Positions 24,362 to 32,573 of a stretch of 64,000 nucleotides of DNA are shown here, piece by piece. Source of the DNA: Chloroflexota bacterium (GTDB lineage: Bacteria > Chloroflexota > Anaerolineae > Anaerolineales > Villigracilaceae); NCBI GenBank assembly GCA_016191845.1, contig JACPVF010000012.1:124001-188000 (forward strand), given 5' to 3'. The number at the start of each line of letters is the position of its first letter. The stretch's first letter is position 1. Position numbers and translations under genes: made by a program. Under the pieces are notes generated by a model. That model saw only the letters and a list, made by a program, of their open reading frames with translations, was not told the DNA's origin and did no database searches.

Positions 24362-25798
24362 ATGACTTCCACTGAAAAACATCACGACCACGCACACGAT
24401 CACGTCGCGCACCTGCGCGAACAGCACTTGATGCTCGATCCGCTTCCGCGCGGACAGATGAACGACATGGTCATGGAGTCGATGCACACCACCTCGTGGA
24501 AGTTCTGGGTGGTCTTCGGCATCCTGAGCGTGATCGTGGCGGTCTTCCTGTTCGGCGCCTGGGGCTACATGATCGCCAACGGCCTGGGCGTGGCGGGCGT
24601 CAACCGTCCGTCCTATTGGGGCATCTTCCTGGTCAACACCGTGTTCTGGATCGGCATCAGCCACGCGGGGACTTTCATCTCCGCCATCCTGCGTGTGTTC
24701 AAGGCCGAGTTCCGCCGTCCGTTCACCCGCGCCGCCGAGTTGATGACCACCTTCGGCCTGGTCCAGGCGGGCTTCAGCATCTTCATGCACATGGGCCGCG
24801 TCTGGCTCTCGTACTGGCTGATGCCCATCCCCAATCAGCGCGGACTGTGGCCGAACTTCCACTCGCCGCTCTCCTGGGACCTGCTGGCCATCACCACCTA
24901 CCTGCTTTCGTCCACCATGTACCTGTTCCTGCCTCTCATCCCCGACCTGGCGATGGCGCGTGATCGCACACCCGATGGCACCTGGCAGAAGACCTTCTAC
25001 CGCGTGCTGGCCCTGGGCTTCCGCGGTACCGAAGGCGAATGGGCCCACCTGCGCAATGCGATGAACATCTTCGCCTTTGCCATCATCCCGGTCATGTTCT
25101 CGGTGCATACCATCGTGTCCTGGGACTTTGCCGCCGCCACCCGCCCGGGCTGGAACTCCACCATCTTCGGCCCGTACTTCGTGGTCGGTGCGTTGCACTC
25201 GGGCATGGGCGCGGTCGCGATGGTGCTGGCCGTTGTCCAGAGCCGCATGAAGCACATGAAGTACTTCATCCGCGGCGAACACTTCGAGGCGCTCGGCATG
25301 TTGATGCTGCTGGTCTCGATGGCCTGGGCCTACTTCTTCTTCAACGATTACATGGTTCAGTGGTATGGCGGCGACAAGTGGACTCAGCAGCTGCTGCACT
25401 TCCATGAAGGCGGTCCGCTCGGCTGGATGTGGTTTGCCATGCTGGTCTTCAACGTGGTCATCCCGTGGGCCACGCTGTGGAACAAGAAATGGCGCTCCAA
25501 CCCCTGGTTGCTTTTTGGGGTCGGCCTGCTGATCAATATTGGCATGTGGTTCGAACGCTACATCATCATCCCGATCTCGCTGACCATCAACCGCATGCCC
25601 TTCACCTGGCGCATGTACACTCCTGGCGTGGAAGTCTACCTGGGTATTGGCACAGTAGCCTTCTTCATCCTTCTGTACATGGGCGCTTCGCGCCTGATCC
25701 CGCTCATCCCGGTCTGGGAAGTGCAGGAAGGCCAGATGGCCCACTCGCTCAAGACCTACGGCCGCGAGACCGTCGTGACGGTCAGCGAACTGGAATAG
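24362..25798 (+). CDS. actC: ActC: NrfD/PsrC-like integral membrane quinol-binding subunit
   Basis: 478 residues with about ten membrane helices. HAGTFISAILRVFKAEFRRPFTRAAELMT is the signature region of NrfD-like subunits, and a His-rich N-terminal tail (HHDHAHDHVAHL) is typical of ActC. It anchors the complex and forms the menaquinol site. It is two bases after ActB2. In known complexes a paralogous NrfD-like ActF is also encoded; no second copy is found here. Confidence 0.93.
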   Translation: MTSTEKHHDHAHDHVAHLREQHLMLDPLPRGQMNDMVMESMHTTSWKFWVVFGILSVIVAVFLFGAWGYMIANGLGVAGVNRPSYWGIFLVNTVFWIGISHAGTFISAILRVFKAEFRRPFTRAAELMTTFGLVQAGFSIFMHMGRVWLSYWLMPIPNQRGLWPNFHSPLSWDLLAITTYLLSSTMYLFLPLIPDLAMARDRTPDGTWQKTFYRVLALGFRGTEGEWAHLRNAMNIFAFAIIPVMFSVHTIVSWDFAAATRPGWNSTIFGPYFVVGALHSGMGAVAMVLAVVQSRMKHMKYFIRGEHFEALGMLMLLVSMAWAYFFFNDYMVQWYGGDKWTQQLLHFHEGGPLGWMWFAMLVFNVVIPWATLWNKKWRSNPWLLFGVGLLINIGMWFERYIIIPISLTINRMPFTWRMYTPGVEVYLGIGTVAFFILLYMGASRLIPLIPVWEVQEGQMAHSLKTYGRETVVTVSELE

Positions 25799-25808
25799 GA
25801 GTCAGCCT

Positions 25809-26333
25809 ATGACTACCAACGTATCCCTCATGGCAATCTTCCCCGACCTCGAGCCCGCCGCCGATGCGATCGAGCAACTCCGCGGCTTGGGCGTCGCTGA
25901 CGACCAGATGAACGTCATTTCGGGCGTGCCCGTGACCGAGGCCATGCTTGGCCGTCCCCGTCAGTGGACCAACGTCCCGCGGCTGGCCCTTGGCGGCGCC
26001 ATAGCTGGCTTTTTCGTCGGTGCATTCCTCGCCTTCGGTACGCCTTCCGCGTATCCCATCCAGGTGGGACGCCAGGCCTTCATCCCTGGCCCGCCGAGTG
26101 TGGTCATCCTCTTTGAGATGACCATGTTGGGCCTGCTGCTATCCACCTTCCTGGGCGTGTTCCTCGACAGCTATTTCCCGTCCTATCGCCCGATGCACTA
26201 CGTGCCCGAGATCAGCGATGGCAAGATCGGCGTGTTCTTCTCCTGTCCGCAGGAGGACTCTGAAAAAATCACCAAGGCCATGACCGCCCTCGGCGCCGAG
26301 AAGGTCGAGGCCGCGGAGGCTCAACCCTTATGA
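25809..26333 (+). CDS. actD: ActD: DUF3341 membrane subunit of alternative complex III
   Basis: 174 residues. N-terminal soluble part (MAIFPDLEPAADAIEQLRGLGVADDQMNVISG), two membrane helices (about 58-78 and 98-120) and a C-terminal part ending with EDSEKITKAMTALGAEKVEAAE, the DUF3341 pattern. ActD packs against ActC in known structures. The ActE start overlaps its stop (ATGA). Confidence 0.92.
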   Translation: MTTNVSLMAIFPDLEPAADAIEQLRGLGVADDQMNVISGVPVTEAMLGRPRQWTNVPRLALGGAIAGFFVGAFLAFGTPSAYPIQVGRQAFIPGPPSVVILFEMTMLGLLLSTFLGVFLDSYFPSYRPMHYVPEISDGKIGVFFSCPQEDSEKITKAMTALGAEKVEAAEAQPL

Positions 26334-26839
26334 GACTGTTCAAACAACTGCTCGGTGTTTTTGCCGTTCTGGGCGTGGCCTTTGCCGTGCTGTCGCTCTT
26401 CACCTTTGATGTGATCAAGATCGACTGGGTCACGTTCATGGAGATTCAGCCCGCCTACAAGCCGATGGAGAATCCGTTGGCGGTGCCCGCCCGTTCGATC
26501 CCCGTCGAGGGTCCGCTCTCGATCCCCAACATGGGCGCCCCCGAAAACCCCGTCGCCGCAGACGAAGTATCCATCGCGCGCGGACGGGAACTGTTCATGA
26601 TCAACTGCCAGATGTGCCACGGCGAAGGCGGACAGGGCAATGGTCCGATTGCGGCCAACATCGTCAACAAGCCCGCCAATCTGACACTGGATGTGACCCA
26701 GTCCAAGAGCGACGGCTCGCTGTTCCTGACCATCTCGAACGGTGTGCTGGGGCGTATGCCACCCATGAACGAGAACTTGACCGTGCGCGATCGCTGGGAC
26801 CTGGTCAACTTCATCCGCACACTGGTCGCTCCGAAGTAG
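26330..26839 (+). CDS. actE: ActE: monoheme cytochrome c subunit
   Basis: 169 residues with an N-terminal membrane helix and one cytochrome c domain: heme motif CQMCHGEGGQGNGPIA, and a probable axial Met in RMPPMNENL. It resembles the ActE cytochrome that receives electrons from ActA. Translationally coupled to actD. Confidence 0.9.
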   Translation: MRLFKQLLGVFAVLGVAFAVLSLFTFDVIKIDWVTFMEIQPAYKPMENPLAVPARSIPVEGPLSIPNMGAPENPVAADEVSIARGRELFMINCQMCHGEGGQGNGPIAANIVNKPANLTLDVTQSKSDGSLFLTISNGVLGRMPPMNENLTVRDRWDLVNFIRTLVAPK

Positions 26840-26852
26840 GGGAGGAGTCAAG

Positions 26853-27611
26853 ATGACCGAAAATAAAAATGACGTCCGTACGTTCATCTACACCACGATC
26901 GTGTTGTTCCTGCTTGTGGTGATGAGTTTCATCAGTTTTGCCTATGTGTCTGCGTGCGGATTTACGCTCAACTGTACCCGTGGACAGGCCTATGTATATC
27001 GCACGCCCATCCCGACCCTGTTGCCTGCCACCCTGCCTGCTCCCGACCGTGCCCGCGCACAGACGGCCTTCAATAAGTGTCAGGTCGCGGCTGTGGACCT
27101 GATCGGTGCGTGGGTCAGCGCGGGCTACCCCGAGAATGACAAATTCACCTTCACCGACGTCAAGGGTGCAACTTGCGAAGGCACATTCAAGAAAGATGTC
27201 CAGCCACTTTTCCTTGAATCCAGTCTGTGGTACCCAGGCGCGTTGGCTTGCGCCTCCTGCCATCAGTCTGACTTGAAGGTGGCCGTCAAGAACATGGACC
27301 TGAGTTCCTACGCGGGAATCGTGGCAGGCTCGGGTCGCGCCAACGGCGAAGCCAAGGGCAACGACATCCTCGGCGGTGGCGTGTGGGAGGATGCGCTGCT
27401 GTTCAAGATGCTCTACGGCCCGAATGGGCAGTCCACCATCGGGCGTCCGCTCATGCCTTTGGGCCGCCCTGCCGATGTCCCCGAGAAGGGGCCGTTGGTG
27501 TACGCTGGATCTCCTGTCAGCGAGCCCGGGACGGAAGCCGCCCCCAGTCCCTCGGCTGACGCCGCCTCCGCCTCCCCGGAGCCCACGGCTACTTCCACAC
27601 CCACGCCGTAG
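26853..27611 (+). CDS. Membrane-anchored cytochrome c-like protein, last gene of the complex III operon
   Basis: 252 residues. One N-terminal membrane helix (about 10-32), an external domain with a single CASCH heme motif in YPGALACASCHQSDLKV, and a Pro/Ser/Thr tail. The domain around the motif (KDVQPLFLESSLW ... YAGIVAGSGR ... GQSTIGRPLMPLGRPADVPEKGPLVYAG) resembles planctomycete-type/PSD1 cytochromes rather than class I cytochromes. It is 13 bases after actE, so probably part of the complex or its redox partner, replacing or adding to subunits that are missing. Confidence 0.8.
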   Translation: MTENKNDVRTFIYTTIVLFLLVVMSFISFAYVSACGFTLNCTRGQAYVYRTPIPTLLPATLPAPDRARAQTAFNKCQVAAVDLIGAWVSAGYPENDKFTFTDVKGATCEGTFKKDVQPLFLESSLWYPGALACASCHQSDLKVAVKNMDLSSYAGIVAGSGRANGEAKGNDILGGGVWEDALLFKMLYGPNGQSTIGRPLMPLGRPADVPEKGPLVYAGSPVSEPGTEAAPSPSADAASASPEPTATSTPTP

Positions 27612-27632
27612 GTTTTCTTCTCTGTCAACGAA

Positions 27633-27660
27633 ACATCCCCGCTACAGCGGGGATGTTTTT
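27633..27660 (+). terminator. Terminator of the complex III operon
   Basis: 10-bp stem ACATCCCCGC/GCGGGGATGT with a four-base loop and T tract. Between here and the gene at 28091 there is only the tRNA, its duplicated end, and a CCGAGAT/ATCTCGG hairpin at 27672-27707. Confidence 0.9.
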
Positions 27661-27722
27661 ATTATTTGCAAGCCGAGATCATTCCTGTTCATCACTGTTT
27701 ATCTCGGGTGAATAAAAAACGA

Positions 27723-27862
27723 AAAGACTCCCGTGAAGGGAGTCTCTTGCTGGCGGAGAGGGCGGGAATTCGAATATCATCTCCTCAATGGAGGCTGCGA
27801 ACCTCAAATAAAAAGACTCCCCAAGTAGGGAGTCTTGCTGGCGGAGAGGGCGGGATTCGAAC
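27723..27862. repeat. Direct duplication of the tRNA-Ser 3' end plus terminator
   Basis: Bases 27723-27774 and 27810-27862 are about 52-bp direct repeats. Each contains a GACTCCC...GGGAGTC hairpin (the minus-strand terminator of the tRNA) and the acceptor/T-arm end of tRNA-Ser. The outer copy is degenerate: its T arm is interrupted, with GCGAACCT reappearing about 25 bases later. It is a tRNA relic, perhaps an old attachment site or unequal duplication. Confidence 0.8.
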
Positions 27863-27928
27863 CCGCGAACCTTTGTGGGTTACACGCTTTCCAAGCGTGC
27901 GCGCTAAGCCAGACTACGCGACCTCTCC
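27839..27928 (-). tRNA. tRNA-Ser (anticodon GGA)
   Basis: Acceptor stem GGAGAGG/CCTCTCC, anticodon stem CACGC/GCGTG with loop TTGGAAA, long variable arm as in class II tRNAs, T-loop TTCGAAT, discriminator G and encoded CCA (27841-27839). 90 bases including CCA. Confidence 0.97.
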
Positions 27929-28090
27929 ATAAGTCAAGCGGGCGAATTATACACATGATGCCCATTTCAGGCAATGTTTCTCTGCGATACAATCGGAAAA
28001 TTTTTTACAAAATCCCCATAATCTATCCGCATTTTTTTCACCACGCAATCCGTCTGTCCCGCTAGAATCGTCGAATTCAAAGGAGAAGAC

Positions 28091-28609
28091 ATGACAACGG
28101 AAACACAGACCAAGCCTCGCAGTCAGACCAGGACGAAACTGTGGATCGACCTGGCGATTTTTGCGGCTTTTTTGGTGACCATGGAGCCCCATTCCAGCGG
28201 ACTGGCGATCCACGAATGGCTGAGCCTGTCGATGATCGACGCCATCATGGTACATCTGCTGCTAAGTTGGGACTGGATTGCCCAGATCACGCGCCGCTTC
28301 TTTGGCAGGGTGGCGGGCATTTCGCGCCTCAACTATTTGCTCAACTGGCTATTATTCTTCGACGGGATCCTGATCATGCTTTCGGGGATTCTGATCTCTG
28401 AGGTGGCATTACCCACGCTGGGGATTCGACTGCCGCCTGGTTTTGCCTGGCGCAGACTGCATGACCTATCGGCCAATTTCTTCCTGCTACTGTTGGGCGT
28501 TCACACGGCCCTGCACTGGGCTTGGATCGTCAATGCCTTCCAACGCTATATCCTTGGCTCGGCCGGCCGCCTGGTCTCGAAGGAACAACAAAAGGATGTG
28601 ACTGCATGA
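28091..28609 (+). CDS. DUF4405 membrane protein (cytochrome b-like)
   Basis: 172 residues with four membrane helices. His residues in the helices (EPHSSGLAIHEW, MVHLLLSWDW, LHDLSANFFLLLLGVHTALHW) match the DUF4405 family, whose members resemble cytochrome b561-type heme proteins. It may move electrons across the membrane. The following small gene overlaps it by ATGA. An AAAGGAG site precedes the start. Confidence 0.85.
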   Translation: MTTETQTKPRSQTRTKLWIDLAIFAAFLVTMEPHSSGLAIHEWLSLSMIDAIMVHLLLSWDWIAQITRRFFGRVAGISRLNYLLNWLLFFDGILIMLSGILISEVALPTLGIRLPPGFAWRRLHDLSANFFLLLLGVHTALHWAWIVNAFQRYILGSAGRLVSKEQQKDVTA

Positions 28610-28974
28610 AAACCCTTGGACGAATCCTGATCATTTTACTGGCCACCACAATCGTGACCGGAGCCTGGGTGGCCCTGGTCAATGGGATTGGCGCGAACGT
28701 CTCTGCCTCCTTCGATCGACCGGGTGGGGCCGAGTTCCGCCCGCAGCAGCAGGGGAATCAGCCGCCCGCTGGATTTCCCGAGGGCGGTTTCCCGCAGGGT
28801 GAACGCCCCGACCGTGAGCGAGGTGGCGGTTTCATGGGGCGGTTTGCACTTGGACTGGTCAAGAACGTTGGTATCGTGGCGGTGCTGGTGGGGCTGATCG
28901 TGATTCCCAAGAGTCTGTTCAGCCAGAAGCGGAAGAAAAATCCACGAGTAGACGAAGCTTCGTTGGAATCCTAA
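28606..28974 (+). CDS. Small membrane protein, partner of the DUF4405 protein
   Basis: 122 residues: N-terminal helix (about 5-27), a low-complexity external section rich in Pro, Gly and Gln (FRPQQQGNQPPAGFPEGGFP), and a second helix (about 85-105) with a basic end. No family recognised. Translational coupling to the DUF4405 gene suggests they act together. A terminator follows. Confidence 0.75.
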   Translation: MKTLGRILIILLATTIVTGAWVALVNGIGANVSASFDRPGGAEFRPQQQGNQPPAGFPEGGFPQGERPDRERGGGFMGRFALGLVKNVGIVAVLVGLIVIPKSLFSQKRKKNPRVDEASLES

Positions 28975-28990
28975 TCCTGGCCGATAGATC

Positions 28991-29026
28991 AAAAGAGCCG
29001 AAGGCATAACCTTCGGCTCTTTTTTG
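28991..29026. terminator. Bidirectional terminator
   Basis: 14-bp stem (28991-29004 with 29010-29023), loop CATAA, with T tract on plus and A tract at the 5' side, between convergent genes. Confidence 0.9.
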
Positions 29027-29046
29027 CTTTCTGAAACGTGCTGTTG

Positions 29047-30417
29047 TTATGCGCTGATGGCCGTCTTGGGTAAAGTAATGATGACCTTCAGCCCGTCGCC
29101 GAGCTGACTCTCCGCACGGATTCCCCCGCCGTGGGCCTGCACGATGGACCTGGCAATGGCCAGCCCCAGGCCCGAGCCGCCGTCAGCGCGGTGGCGGGCG
29201 GCGTCGGCGCGGTAGAAGCGGTCGAAGATGCGCTCCAGGTCTTCGGAGGCCAGACCGGGCCCCGTGTCGCGGACCGAGAGTTCGAACCCCTCCGAGGTCA
29301 GGCGGGCGGACAGGGTCACGCGTCCACCGGCGGGGGTGTGGCGCAGGGCGTTGTCGAGGATGTTGGTGAGGACCTGCGTGATGCGGGCGGGGTCTGCCGT
29401 CAGGTCGGGCAGGGTGGGATCCAGATCCAGTTGCAGGTCGATATTCTTCTGCTGGGTCTGGAACTGGTAATGGGCCGACAAATCCTGTAGCAGTTTGGGC
29501 ATTGAAAAGGTCTGCGGATTGAGTTTGAGCTCGCCCGCGTCGGCCAGCGAGAGGGTGCGCAGGTCATCCACGAGGTGTTCGAGGCGCTCGGCTTCTTCGC
29601 GGATGATCTCGAAGTTCTCGCGTGTGGGCGGCAGGACGCCGTCGTGGACGGCCTCGGCGTGACCGAGGATCAGGCTGAGCGGTGTGCGCAACTCGTGGGC
29701 GATGTCGGCGGTCATCTGTCGGCGAGTATGGATGGAACGCGCCAGTTCGGTGCTCATGCGGTTGAAGGCGCGCGCCAGTTCGCCCATCTCGTCCTTCGAG
29801 CGGACGGGGACCTGCTGGTCGAAGTTGCCTTCGGAGATGGCGTGCGTGGCCGCGGTCAACTCGCGGATGGGACGGGTGAGCGTGCGAGAGATGAGGATGC
29901 CCAATAGCAGGGCCACGAGCGTGGCGCCAAGGCTGCTATAGATGAGCAATTCTGTATTACGTTGAACGAATTCCAGGGCGCGCGGGTCGTTGGCAAAGGG
30001 CTGACGGCTGCTCATCATCAGAATGCCGACCGTCTTGTCATCGACTTTGATCGCGATGCCGCTGCTCAATTCATTGGCGGGGACCAGCTCTCCGATTGGG
30101 AAGCGGTCTCTGGCCAGCACAACCACGCCGTTTGCATCGGTCAGCGTGAAGGGTGGAATGGGATGGTCGTTATGATCTGTATTCGCGTCGGGCGGGTTGC
30201 TGGATGGGGAAGGGAACAGAGACTCGACGTTGTCCCAGGATCCGTTGCTTTGATAGTACTTGGTCAATGCGTTGACCGTATCGTTCTGGGCACGGTCGGT
30301 GACGAAACGCATGAATTCCTGGTTGGTGTTCCAGCGCGCCAGGACAAGCATCAATACGATACTGATCAGGCCAACCACTAGGAAGCCAAGCACTAATTTG
30401 AAAGTGATGGTCCGCAT
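29047..30417 (-). CDS. Sensor histidine kinase
   Basis: 456 residues. Membrane helix (about 6-26), external sensor domain (about 30-160), second helix, HAMP domain starting at SRTLTRPIRELTAATHAISEG, HisKA with the phospho-acceptor in DIAHELRTPLSLILGHAE, and HATPase with NILDNALRHTP, DTGPGLASEDLERIFDRFYR and GSGLGLAIARSIVQAHGG. Partner of the response regulator three bases upstream. Being encoded right behind the efflux operon, it probably senses envelope or drug stress; the signal is unknown. Confidence 0.95.
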   Translation of the reverse strand: MRTITFKLVLGFLVVGLISIVLMLVLARWNTNQEFMRFVTDRAQNDTVNALTKYYQSNGSWDNVESLFPSPSSNPPDANTDHNDHPIPPFTLTDANGVVVLARDRFPIGELVPANELSSGIAIKVDDKTVGILMMSSRQPFANDPRALEFVQRNTELLIYSSLGATLVALLLGILISRTLTRPIRELTAATHAISEGNFDQQVPVRSKDEMGELARAFNRMSTELARSIHTRRQMTADIAHELRTPLSLILGHAEAVHDGVLPPTRENFEIIREEAERLEHLVDDLRTLSLADAGELKLNPQTFSMPKLLQDLSAHYQFQTQQKNIDLQLDLDPTLPDLTADPARITQVLTNILDNALRHTPAGGRVTLSARLTSEGFELSVRDTGPGLASEDLERIFDRFYRADAARHRADGGSGLGLAIARSIVQAHGGGIRAESQLGDGLKVIITLPKTAISA

Positions 30418-30420
30418 GGA

Positions 30421-31107
30421 TTATTCCCTGGCGAAGCGATAGCCGACGCCGTACACGGTTTCGATGTAACGCGGGCTGCGCGGGTCGTCTTCAATCTTGC
30501 CGCGCAGGTTCTTGATGTGTGTGTCGATGGTGCGTTCGTAACCTTCGTAGCGTACGCCCTGGATGATATCGAGCAGGTCGAGGCGCGAGAAGACCCGCCC
30601 AGGTGCGGACATGAGTGCGGCCAGGATGTCGAACTCGGAGGGGGTCAGGTCTACGTACGCGTCGCTGACTTGTACGGTGCGGCCTTCGCGGTCGAGGGTC
30701 AAGTCGGCGGCGTGGATGACCTGGGCGGCGGGCTCGGTGTTACCCACTCGACGAAGGACGGCGCGTACGCGCGCGGTCAACTCGCGCGGACGGAAGGGCT
30801 TGGTGACGTAATCGTCTGCGCCCAGTTCGAGGCCGAGAATCTTCTCGTCGTCGTCCACACGGGCGGTGAGCAGGATGATGGGCGTGTCCTGTTCAGCGCG
30901 ATGCGCGCGCATGAAGGCATAGCCGTCCATCTCTGGCATCATCACATCCAGGATGATCAGGTCGGGCTTTTCGCGCCGCGCCACGATCAATGCCTCCTTC
31001 CCGTTATGTGCAGTTGCCACGCGATAGCCTTCCTGGGTGAGATAACTCTCCACCAGCGAGACCAGTCTTTTTTCGTCATCTACGACGAGGATGGTTTTTG
31101 TTGTCAT
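30421..31107 (-). CDS. OmpR/PhoB-family response regulator
   Basis: 228 residues. Receiver domain: DDEK acidic pair, phospho-acceptor Asp in LIILDVMMPEMDG, and Lys in ADDYVTKPFRPREL. C-terminal winged helix: VDLTPSEFDILAALMSAPGRVFSR and RTIDTHIKNLRGKIEDDPRSPRYIETVYGVGYRFA. The ATG at 31107 follows AAGAGG. Tandem CACAAT repeats with an 11-bp period before the efflux operon (36098-36114) fit the binding habit of this family. Confidence 0.96.
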   Translation of the reverse strand: MTTKTILVVDDEKRLVSLVESYLTQEGYRVATAHNGKEALIVARREKPDLIILDVMMPEMDGYAFMRAHRAEQDTPIILLTARVDDDEKILGLELGADDYVTKPFRPRELTARVRAVLRRVGNTEPAAQVIHAADLTLDREGRTVQVSDAYVDLTPSEFDILAALMSAPGRVFSRLDLLDIIQGVRYEGYERTIDTHIKNLRGKIEDDPRSPRYIETVYGVGYRFARE

Positions 31108-31123
31108 CGTGCCTCTTCTGTTC

Positions 31124-31132
31124 AGTATACCA
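31124..31132 (-). promoter_or_regulatory. Extended -10 promoter of the two-component operon
   Basis: TGG followed by TATACT (31132-31124, minus strand), 17 bases before the ATG and just after the hairpin at 31139-31176, so the regulator can be transcribed apart from the efflux operon. Confidence 0.55.
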
Positions 31133-31138
31133 ATTTTC

Positions 31139-31176
31139 AAACCTCGGAGGTCTTGTTTTTTAGACCTCCGAGGTTT
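31139..31176 (-). terminator. Terminator of the efflux operon (hairpin family copy 3)
   Basis: 15-bp perfect arms (31139-31153 with 31162-31176) built around CCTCGGAGGTC, related to the elements at 8271 and 10503. The loop carries the T or A run, so it can fold on both strands. Confidence 0.7.
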
Positions 31177-31182
31177 TGCTGC

Positions 31183-31830
31183 CTATTCGCCCGCGACGCC
31201 TTGCAGGTATTCGATCAATGCGTTCAGTAATTGCGAGGTGGGACTCGTGCGAGTCTGCGTGCTGCTGGAGGAGGAACTGCTCGACGAGGAGGAGCGATTG
31301 GCGGATTCTCCGCCGCCGAAGCCGCCGCCCCCAAACCCGCCATCGGGCGGGCCGCCAGCACCCATCATCCCGCCGCCACCATCGGGTGGGCCGCCAGCGC
31401 CAGCCGTCGATCCACTGCCAGACGAGCTGCTGCTGCTCGACGAGTTGCTCATCTGCGGCAGGTTGCCCATCAGGCCCTTTTCCTGCATGAGCGACATCAC
31501 GTCGCGCTGAGACAGGCTCAGGCCGTTGATGGCCTGCATCTGCGCGTCGGTCATCGTCCCTTCGATCTGCTTGAGCAGGCCGTCCACTTCTTCCTGGGCG
31601 GCGGTATCGCTCTGGCTGATCTCCTGGTAGACCTGCCACAGGATGACCAGTTGTTTGGCCTGATCCTTTGTGATAGCCTGGTCCGTGCCATCGAGTTTGA
31701 ACGTGCCGACGATCAGTTTCGATTCAGTGCTCAACTCGGTCTGAGCGGGCACGGCCTGCGGGGTTTGCGCGCTGCATGCGCTCAGTAAAACGACCAGGAT
31801 GGTCAGGGAAAGCAATGTCAATTTTTTCAT
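31183..31830 (-). CDS. Small lipoprotein with Ser/Gly-rich regions, efflux operon (paralog B)
   Basis: 215 residues. Signal peptide with lipobox LLSAC. A helical domain (about 35-118) contains the sequence TMTDAQMQAINGLSLSQRDVMSLMQEKGL, followed by Ser runs, a Gly/Pro-rich region, a second Ser run and a conserved end LLNALIEYLQG. It is paralogous to the upstream gene: same order of elements, same terminal helix. The [LM]TxxQ motif recalls Spy/CpxP-type periplasmic proteins, but homology is not established. The Ser runs are coded by near-repetitive DNA. Confidence 0.75.
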   Translation of the reverse strand: MKKLTLLSLTILVVLLSACSAQTPQAVPAQTELSTESKLIVGTFKLDGTDQAITKDQAKQLVILWQVYQEISQSDTAAQEEVDGLLKQIEGTMTDAQMQAINGLSLSQRDVMSLMQEKGLMGNLPQMSNSSSSSSSSGSGSTAGAGGPPDGGGGMMGAGGPPDGGFGGGGFGGGESANRSSSSSSSSSSSTQTRTSPTSQLLNALIEYLQGVAGE

Positions 31831-31834
31831 AGGA

Positions 31835-32539
31835 TTATCCTTGTGTGCCTTGTAAAAATTGGATCAACGCGTCGATCAGTTCGGGAGGAAGGAAGCCGCC
31901 ACGGCCCTGAGGCGGATTGCCTGCCTGGGGTGTTCCATTCATTTGAGGCGGGTTCCCGTTTCCATCGCCTGTACCCCCAGCGGGGGGCGTCCCATCGGGT
32001 GGAGTACCAGCTCCCTGACCATTCGGTCCGCCGTTCCCCTGTGGACCACCCATCGTCACGCCTTTGTCCTGTAAAACAGACATCATGCTCTGGCGGGTGA
32101 TCTTGAAGTCAGCGATGGCCTTGACCTGTTCGGCCGTCAGTGTCGACTCGATCTGTTGCAGGATGGCATCGGTCTGTTCCTGTGCGGTGGAATTTTGCAC
32201 GGCCTTTTTCAATGACATCCACAACGGGATAAGTTGCGCAGTCTCTTCGCCAGTCAACGAGAGGTTTGTATCGGCCAGCATGAAGGTGCCTGTCAGTAGT
32301 TGTTCGGCCACGCTGACAGCGTCGGTGTAGTCAGTGCTCAGGGCGGAGGAGGTTGTCCCAGCCTGAGTGGGGGAGGCTTGCGTCGGGGCCGATTCCGTCT
32401 GCTGGGCAAGTTGGGTGGAGACGAGTTGGGCAATGGCCGTGGCATCTTGTGCGGAGACAGCTTGTTCGGTCGGGGCGGCTGCACCGCAGGCTGTCAGTAG
32501 GAGAGTCAGAAGGGTGAGTGTGATGAAGGGCCTTTTCAT
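31835..32539 (-). CDS. Small lipoprotein with Gly/Pro-rich region, efflux operon (paralog A)
   Basis: 234 residues. Lipobox LLTAC, Thr/Ser/Gln-rich linker, helical domain (about 70-165) with STLTAEQVKAIADFKITRQSMMSVLQDKGV, a Gly/Asn/Pro-rich stretch and the end ELIDALIQFLQG. Same architecture as paralog B four bases downstream. Both follow the MacB-like permease gene on the same strand, so they are probably external accessory or sensing factors of the efflux pump or of the two-component system. Confidence 0.75.
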   Translation of the reverse strand: MKRPFITLTLLTLLLTACGAAAPTEQAVSAQDATAIAQLVSTQLAQQTESAPTQASPTQAGTTSSALSTDYTDAVSVAEQLLTGTFMLADTNLSLTGEETAQLIPLWMSLKKAVQNSTAQEQTDAILQQIESTLTAEQVKAIADFKITRQSMMSVLQDKGVTMGGPQGNGGPNGQGAGTPPDGTPPAGGTGDGNGNPPQMNGTPQAGNPPQGRGGFLPPELIDALIQFLQGTQG

Positions 32540-32573
32540 GGATGTCCTTGATATTTCCGCTCAGCGCGGATTT

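Noticed and set aside
27723-27862. CRISPR-like repeat pair
   Set aside because: Only two copies, of 52 bp, and one is the real tRNA end; no cas genes anywhere in the window.
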